Source: Opitutus terrae PB90-1
Lineage (GTDB): Bacteria; Verrucomicrobiota; Verrucomicrobiia; Opitutales; Opitutaceae
DNA: 64,000 nt
Direction: 5' to 3'
Assembly: GCF_000019965.1 (NCBI RefSeq)
Contig: NC_010571.1
Span: forward strand, 2,861,001-2,925,000
Shown here: in pieces, positions 59,652 to 64,000 of the stretch
How positions within the stretch are numbered: the stretch's first letter is position 1
Layout: each line of letters opens with the position of its first letter
The notes under the pieces: generated by a model
The model's database searches: none
What the model was told of the DNA's origin: nothing
What the model saw: the letters and a program-made list of their open reading frames with translations, nothing else
Made by a program: the position numbers and the translations under genes

Positions 59652-62510
59652 CTACGGCACGTCGTAGAGTTCGACGAGCGCGACGCCGGTGCCGGCGTTG
59701 GCCCCGCTGACGTGGACCGTGTACACGCCGGGCGGCAGCGTCGTCAGCACGGCGGCATCCTTGCTCGCCGCGGAATCGAACTCGAACGCGCCCACCGCCT
59801 GACTCGAAGCTTTCAACTCCATCGTGCCTCCCCAATCGTCGTTTTCGTCGATGACGGTGGCGCCGTGATAGAGCGTGAGCTTCGGATCCGCCAGCACGCT
59901 CGAGGCGCCGAGGCCCAAACGCACCAGCGACGGACCCGCAGCCCGGATCAACACCGTCTTCGGAGCATGCCCGGACAGGACAAATCCGACGATCAGCGTA
60001 TCGTCGCCGACGCCCGCGAACGTGCGGGCCGACAGGTTGGTCAGATGTCCCGAGGCGCTCGCGTCGGCATCGTAGGCCTCGAGCAAGGTGACACCGCCGC
60101 CGGCACCTGCGGCGGTCAGGTGCGCCGTATAGAGTCCGGGCGTGAGCGACGCCAGCAGCGCGGCGTCCTTGGATCCCGCTGCGAGCGAAAACGCGCCGAC
60201 CTCGGCAAACACCTGACTCACCTGGGCTGAGCCGCCCCAATCGTCGTTGTCCTGAAGCGGCGCGCCGTTGAAATCGAACAGCCGCAACTGCGGATCGGCC
60301 GTCGCCGTCGTCACCCCCATCGTCGCCAGCGTCGGACCGATGCCGCGAACGAGCAACCGCTTGGGCCCGCCGAGAAAGAAGCCCACGATCGGCGTCTGCT
60401 CGCCGGTGCCGACGCGTGTGCGCACCGAGAGGTTCACCAGCCGGGTCGTCGACACGGCCTTGCGGATCGTGTTGTTCCCGCCGTCGGTCACGTAGAGATT
60501 TCCCGCGAGGTCGGTCGCGATGTTGCGCGCGAGATAGGTCAGGGGAAAATCGGCGCTGCCGCTGGCGGGATCGAAAACCGTCGTGTCGGCGACGATCGTG
60601 GTCACCAGCCCAGCGGGGGTGATTTGACGAATCCGGTTATTCGAGTCCGCCACGTAGAGCGTGCCCCGCCGGTCGATCGCGATGCCGCCGGCATAAGCAA
60701 ACTGGGCCGCGCTGCCGGTGCCGTCCGCGCCGCCGGCGATCCCGTGTTGGCCGGCCACTGTGGTCACCTCGCCCGCGGGTGTGATTTTGCGCACGGTGAA
60801 GTCACCGCGATCGGACACATAAAGATTTCCTGCGGCGTCGATCGTCAATCCGGCCGGTTGAACAAACCTCGCCGCGGTCCCCGTCCCATCGATGCCGCCT
60901 CGCTGCGCGGGCGAACCTGCGAGCGTGCTGACCATGCCATCCGGCGTGATCTGGCGGATCGTCGAGTTTTCCTCGTCGGCCACATACAGCGTGCCGTCCG
61001 TGGCGACCGCGAGACCATTGGGAAACGCGAAACGAGCCGCGAGGCCGGGTCCGTCGGCGCTGCCGAAGTTTCCGGATACGCCGGCGATCGTCGTCACCAC
61101 GCCGGCGGGGGTGATCTTTCGAACGGTAGCGGAGTTGGCGGTCGTGTAGACGTTGCCGGCGCGGTCGACGGCAATTCCCAGCGGGAATTCGAAGCGTGCC
61201 GCGCTGCCCGTCCCGTCGGCGCTGCCGATTTGTCCGGCGGCGCCGGCGAGGGTGCTCACCACGCCAGCCGGCGTGATCTTGCGGATCGTGGCGTTGAACG
61301 TGTCCGCGACGTAGGTGTTGCCGGCCAGATCCACCGCCACTCCATTCGGGTAATTGAAGCGCGCCATCGGGCCGGGACCATCGGCGGTGCCGACGCTGGC
61401 TTCGCCGGCCAGGGTAGTGACGGCACCCGACGGAGCGATTTTCCGAATCGTGGTGTTGCCCAAATCGGCGACGAAGATGTTGCCGGCGGCGTCCACCGCG
61501 ATGCCGTAGGGCAGGTTGAACCGCGCCTGGCTGCCGACGCCATCCGCCGAACCGGTGACACCCGCTTGGCCGGCCACCGTGGTCACGACGCCGAGAGGTG
61601 CCGGCCCATTGAGCGGCGTGACCCGGCGGATCGTGTTGTTGAGGCTGTCGGCCACGAAGATGTTGCCATCCCGATCCACGGCCAGCCCGGCGGGACTCGA
61701 GAAGCGGGCGTCGCCGCCGGTGCCGTCAGCCGAGCCCACGAGGTCGGGATCGCCCGCGAGCGTGAGGACAACCCCCGTCGGAGTGATCCAGCGGATCGCT
61801 GCGGATTCCTGCTCCGTCACGTAGAGGTTGCCCCGGAAGACCGCGATGTTCCGCGGCAGAGCGAACAGCGCGGTATCCACCGTCCCATTCGTGTTGCCGC
61901 GGATTCCGGTCTTGCCGGCAAACGTGCTGACACGGCCGGCGGGCGTGATCGTGCGAATGACGTGGTTCTGCGTGTCCGCCACGAACAGCGTGCCGTCGGG
62001 ATACGCTGTCACGCCGGTCGGATGATTGAACCGCGCGGCTGACCCGTCACCGTCCGCGCTGCCCGCCGCGCCCGCTTGTCCGGCGAGCGTGCTGACCACG
62101 CCGGTGGGCGTGATCTTGCGGATCGTATTGTTGCCCGAGTCCGCGACGTAGAGATTGCCGGCCTCGTCCAGCGCCACGCCATGGGGAGACAGGAAGCGGG
62201 CTGCATTGCCGGTGCCGTCGACGCTGCCCGGCTGTCCACCCATGCCGGCGAACGTGCTTACCGTACCCGATGGCGTGATCTTGCGGATGGTGTGATTCGT
62301 GGTGTCGGCGACGAAAAGGTTGCCGGCCTGGTCGACCGCCGCGCTGCTCGGTGTGGTGAATCCCGCCGCACGGCCCTGGCCGTCGAGACCGCCAAAAAAC
62401 GGGCGCCCAGCGAGCAGGCTGAACGCATAGCCGGAGTCCTGTGCCGGCGCGACGGAAGCGAGGAGGGTGACCAGCACGGTCGAGCATAGCGAGGCTAAGG
62501 GCAGTTTCAT
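59652..62510 (-). CDS. exported NHL-repeat protein
   Basis: 952 residues with a signal peptide (MKLPLASLCSTVLVTLLASV). Residues 30 to about 650 are some twelve NHL units, each like GVAVDxAGNxYVADxxNxTIRKI followed by TPAGVVSTLAG and a DGTGxAARF link. The C-terminal 260 residues hold two similar sandwich domains (LSVRTRVGTGEQTPIVGFFL, LSARTFAGVGDDTLIVGFVL). NHL propellers usually bind proteins or nucleic acids; here it is exported, so a surface ligand is likely. The repeated C-terminal module may be an export or anchoring domain common in Opitutaceae. Confidence 0.92.
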   Translation of the reverse strand: MKLPLASLCSTVLVTLLASVAPAQDSGYAFSLLAGRPFFGGLDGQGRAAGFTTPSSAAVDQAGNLFVADTTNHTIRKITPSGTVSTFAGMGGQPGSVDGTGNAARFLSPHGVALDEAGNLYVADSGNNTIRKITPTGVVSTLAGQAGAAGSADGDGSAARFNHPTGVTAYPDGTLFVADTQNHVIRTITPAGRVSTFAGKTGIRGNTNGTVDTALFALPRNIAVFRGNLYVTEQESAAIRWITPTGVVLTLAGDPDLVGSADGTGGDARFSSPAGLAVDRDGNIFVADSLNNTIRRVTPLNGPAPLGVVTTVAGQAGVTGSADGVGSQARFNLPYGIAVDAAGNIFVADLGNTTIRKIAPSGAVTTLAGEASVGTADGPGPMARFNYPNGVAVDLAGNTYVADTFNATIRKITPAGVVSTLAGAAGQIGSADGTGSAARFEFPLGIAVDRAGNVYTTANSATVRKITPAGVVTTIAGVSGNFGSADGPGLAARFAFPNGLAVATDGTLYVADEENSTIRQITPDGMVSTLAGSPAQRGGIDGTGTAARFVQPAGLTIDAAGNLYVSDRGDFTVRKITPAGEVTTVAGQHGIAGGADGTGSAAQFAYAGGIAIDRRGTLYVADSNNRIRQITPAGLVTTIVADTTVFDPASGSADFPLTYLARNIATDLAGNLYVTDGGNNTIRKAVSTTRLVNLSVRTRVGTGEQTPIVGFFLGGPKRLLVRGIGPTLATMGVTTATADPQLRLFDFNGAPLQDNDDWGGSAQVSQVFAEVGAFSLAAGSKDAALLASLTPGLYTAHLTAAGAGGGVTLLEAYDADASASGHLTNLSARTFAGVGDDTLIVGFVLSGHAPKTVLIRAAGPSLVRLGLGASSVLADPKLTLYHGATVIDENDDWGGTMELKASSQAVGAFEFDSAASKDAAVLTTLPPGVYTVHVSGANAGTGVALVELYDVP

Positions 62511-62839
62511 CGAGGAGCCTGGGATGACAGGACCCATGGGCATCGCGGGGAGAGAGGCGGACGACAAACGCGACACGGTAACGGAAGTGTTACCTCGCGG
62601 GAGCCGGCGGCAGGATTGCGTGACGTCTGCCCCGACGACCCGGTAGCCCGTCGCGCGCAGCGGCGGCGCAGGCTCCTCCTGCGTCGTGTACGGCCGTTTC
62701 CTAGACGGGGCGGACGAGTGCGTCCGCGTTCCCAGGGCACAGTAGGGCCACGCATTAAGGCGCGACTGCGGTGCGGGAGACGTCCGCTCCCTTGCGTCGT
62801 CGCGCGAGCTGAGGCTACGTTCACGGCACCCTCACTCCC
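62511..62839. other. intergenic region with hairpin repeats
   Basis: 329 bases. A GC hairpin family member lies at 62706-62736 (GCGGAC-GAGTG-CGTCCGC then GTTCCCAGG), and a related GCGGGAGACGTCCGCTCCC near 62773. No gene is supported. Confidence 0.45.
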
Positions 62840-63301
62840 ATGCCTGCCGTTGCCGATCTCCGCAGCCCTTACGTGAAAGTCGGCCGACTCGTCTATTTCG
62901 GCCGGATGCTCGACAAGATCCGCTTGCATGCCGCCGGCCGGCTGCCGGCCGCGTATGTCGCCAATCTCGGCGAAACCAAGCCCATCTTCTTCGACGCCCG
63001 CTGCTGCGTGTTTCTCGGTTTGTCATATGCGAGCATTCGCGACCGAACGCTCGCTGGCGGCACCGACGAGGAAATCCTCGCCTGGGCCGAGGAGCAGGGG
63101 AAATGCCATACCGACGCCGAATGCGTGGTCTGGAATCGTTTCATGGTGAAACTCGGCTGGCGCGACGATCGCTCGGCGATGTTGCGCGTGCGCGTGGAGG
63201 AGTTCGGACTGCAGGGCCGCCCGATCGAAACCGTTTTTGATTTGATCGACTACGACGAAGGCCGCGATCCGGTCCGCGATCGCGCCTGGGAATCCGTGTA
63301 G
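62840..63301 (+). CDS. DUF5069-family protein
   Basis: 153 residues. LRSPYVKVGRLVYFGRMLDK (7-26), GRLPAAYVANLG, FLGLSYASIRDRTLAGGTDE, and WNRFMVKLGWRDD are typical of DUF5069, a family common in Verrucomicrobiota and of unknown function. It is compact, lacks a signal peptide and acts in the cytoplasm. Converges with the next gene. Confidence 0.9.
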   Translation: MPAVADLRSPYVKVGRLVYFGRMLDKIRLHAAGRLPAAYVANLGETKPIFFDARCCVFLGLSYASIRDRTLAGGTDEEILAWAEEQGKCHTDAECVVWNRFMVKLGWRDDRSAMLRVRVEEFGLQGRPIETVFDLIDYDEGRDPVRDRAWESV

Positions 63302-63420
63302 CCGGATCGCTCCAACCGCCGGCGAAAGCACCAGTCCTCGGATTCACCGGCTGGCTGCAGCACGCCCGGACCAGCACTGCCGGCGATCAACGCAGCAGCC
63401 GTCAGCGCGCCGCGCGACGC

Positions 63421-64000
63421 TTATTGGCCGCGCGCAGCGGCGGACTCCCTCCTTGCCGCGGCCGGGGCGGTTCGGCCACGGACGACCACCTCTTGCGTCG
63501 TGCCGTCCAGGAAGGTGACGCGGCACGAGACTGCGAAATTCTGCGGCCGCGCGGTCGAGAGCGGGCGCACCCACACACGATGCTTCGCGCCCTCGATCTC
63601 GGGTTCGATGCGCGCCGTGACGGCGTCTCTGGGATGCGTTCCGGTGATCGCAAGCGAGCGGATCGCGAGCGCGCCTGTCGCCTGCACGAGCACCTCCTGC
63701 GGTTGCGGCTCCGCTCCCGTGGGCCAGATCAGCAGCGGCGAGGAGAGCGTCACGAGCGGCTGAATTTCCGCCCGCAAGTGCAACACGACGGGTTCGGCCG
63801 GCGCGCCGTCGGTGACCACGGCGATCGTTTCCTCCTGCGAACGGGCAACGCTGCCGAGCGCGAGCTTCGCCATCAGCGTGCCTGTTTCACCGGGCGCGTA
63901 AACGCGCTTGGTCAGTTCCACCGTGGTGCAGTCGCAGCTCGTGACGACGTCGACGATCGCGACGGGGGAAGCGCCCGCATTCGTGAAGCGGTACTGAGCG
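63421..64000 (-). CDS. DUF1573-domain protein (5' end beyond window)
   Basis: The frame is open from the right edge to a stop at 63421 (193 residues visible). It starts inside a DUF1573 Ig-like module: AQYRFTNAGASPVAIVDVVT then SCDCTTVELTKRVYAPGETG and QEETIAVVTDG. A second beta-sandwich region and an alanine-rich basic tail follow. DUF1573 proteins are periplasmic or surface proteins in Bacteroidota, Planctomycetota and Verrucomicrobiota. The cysteine pair in SCDC is the family hallmark. Confidence 0.82.
   Translation of the reverse strand, partial: AQYRFTNAGASPVAIVDVVTSCDCTTVELTKRVYAPGETGTLMAKLALGSVARSQEETIAVVTDGAPAEPVVLHLRAEIQPLVTLSSPLLIWPTGAEPQPQEVLVQATGALAIRSLAITGTHPRDAVTARIEPEIEGAKHRVWVRPLSTARPQNFAVSCRVTFLDGTTQEVVVRGRTAPAAARRESAAARGQ

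Noticed and set aside
60624-62042. Long plus-strand frame opposite the NHL-repeat gene
   Set aside because: Its repetitiveness mirrors the NHL repeats on the other strand; no family pattern of its own.
59652-62510. Regular repeats suggestive of a CRISPR or satellite array
   Set aside because: They are codon-level NHL protein repeats in one open frame; no CRISPR array or cas gene is seen anywhere in the window.

Overview
The window is GC-rich, densely coded on both strands, and reads like a chromosome segment of the Verrucomicrobiota, most likely family Opitutaceae (Opitutus-like). The grounds are the gene mix: a TonB-dependent receptor with secreted polysaccharide-active proteins, NHL- and delta-60-repeat exported proteins, DUF5069, DUF6496 and DUF1573 genes, a sigma factor fused to a membrane-anchored domain, and a uridine-kinase-like protein with a threonyl-tRNA-synthetase-like front end. 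The taxonomic call is inference; the window contains no rRNA or other phylogenetic marker gene that I used.

Layout. 1-4900: a RidA-family gene running off the left edge, then a TetR-HlyD-DHA2 efflux operon with a perfect inverted repeat at the regulator start. 5000-8720: a YihY membrane protein, a basic DUF6496 protein, a GH10 xylanase, and a DNA-binding-domain/PTS EIIA fusion. 8800-15800: a large GH67-like secreted enzyme, gpsA, and a LysR gene divergent from a small membrane protein, YceI and WrbA. 15900-21800: homoserine dehydrogenase, a ribbon-helix-helix/SPFH pair under a 24-bp palindrome, a P-loop kinase and an orphan NarL-type regulator. 22200-29250: a candidate structured RNA, an S26-like peptidase, a VCBS/PL11-like protein, a TonB receptor and a small beta-propeller. 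29360-30860: the sigma-factor fusion. 31054-36350: tRNA-Asn and an island of about 5 kb bounded by a 129-bp imperfect direct repeat that copies the tRNA 3' end. The island is rich in nuclease-type genes: GIY-YIG, two PUA/EVE-like HNH proteins, and a nucleotidyltransferase-fold/DUF262 pair. 36500-43750: PBP2, a mannose-1-phosphate guanylyltransferase-like gene, a second copy of the candidate RNA, an ECF sigma/membrane protein/serine hydrolase operon and a VOC protein. 44000-49600: a delta-60 repeat protein, a TA-flanked MITE-like element and a VKOR-DsbA fusion whose 3' tail also occurs as a stray fragment. 49900-64000: a GH54 arabinofuranosidase with repeated C-terminal modules, DHFR-like, NTF2-like, AsmA-like, GH8 lipoprotein, DUF2975 and NHL-repeat genes, DUF5069, and a DUF1573 gene running off the right edge.

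How it fits together. GH10, GH67-like, GH54 and GH8 enzymes plus the TonB receptor and the VCBS/PL11-like protein suggest a life on plant polysaccharides such as arabinoxylan, although the genes are dispersed and not in one locus. Intergenic space is colonised by at least two families of small palindromic repeats. The most unusual items are (1) a pseudoknot-capable element of about 122 nt present twice, 18 kb apart, with compensating stem differences, (2) the tRNA-Asn island with its two-gene nucleotidyltransferase-fold/DUF262 unit, and (3) the sigma-factor/membrane/carbohydrate-binding-like fusion.
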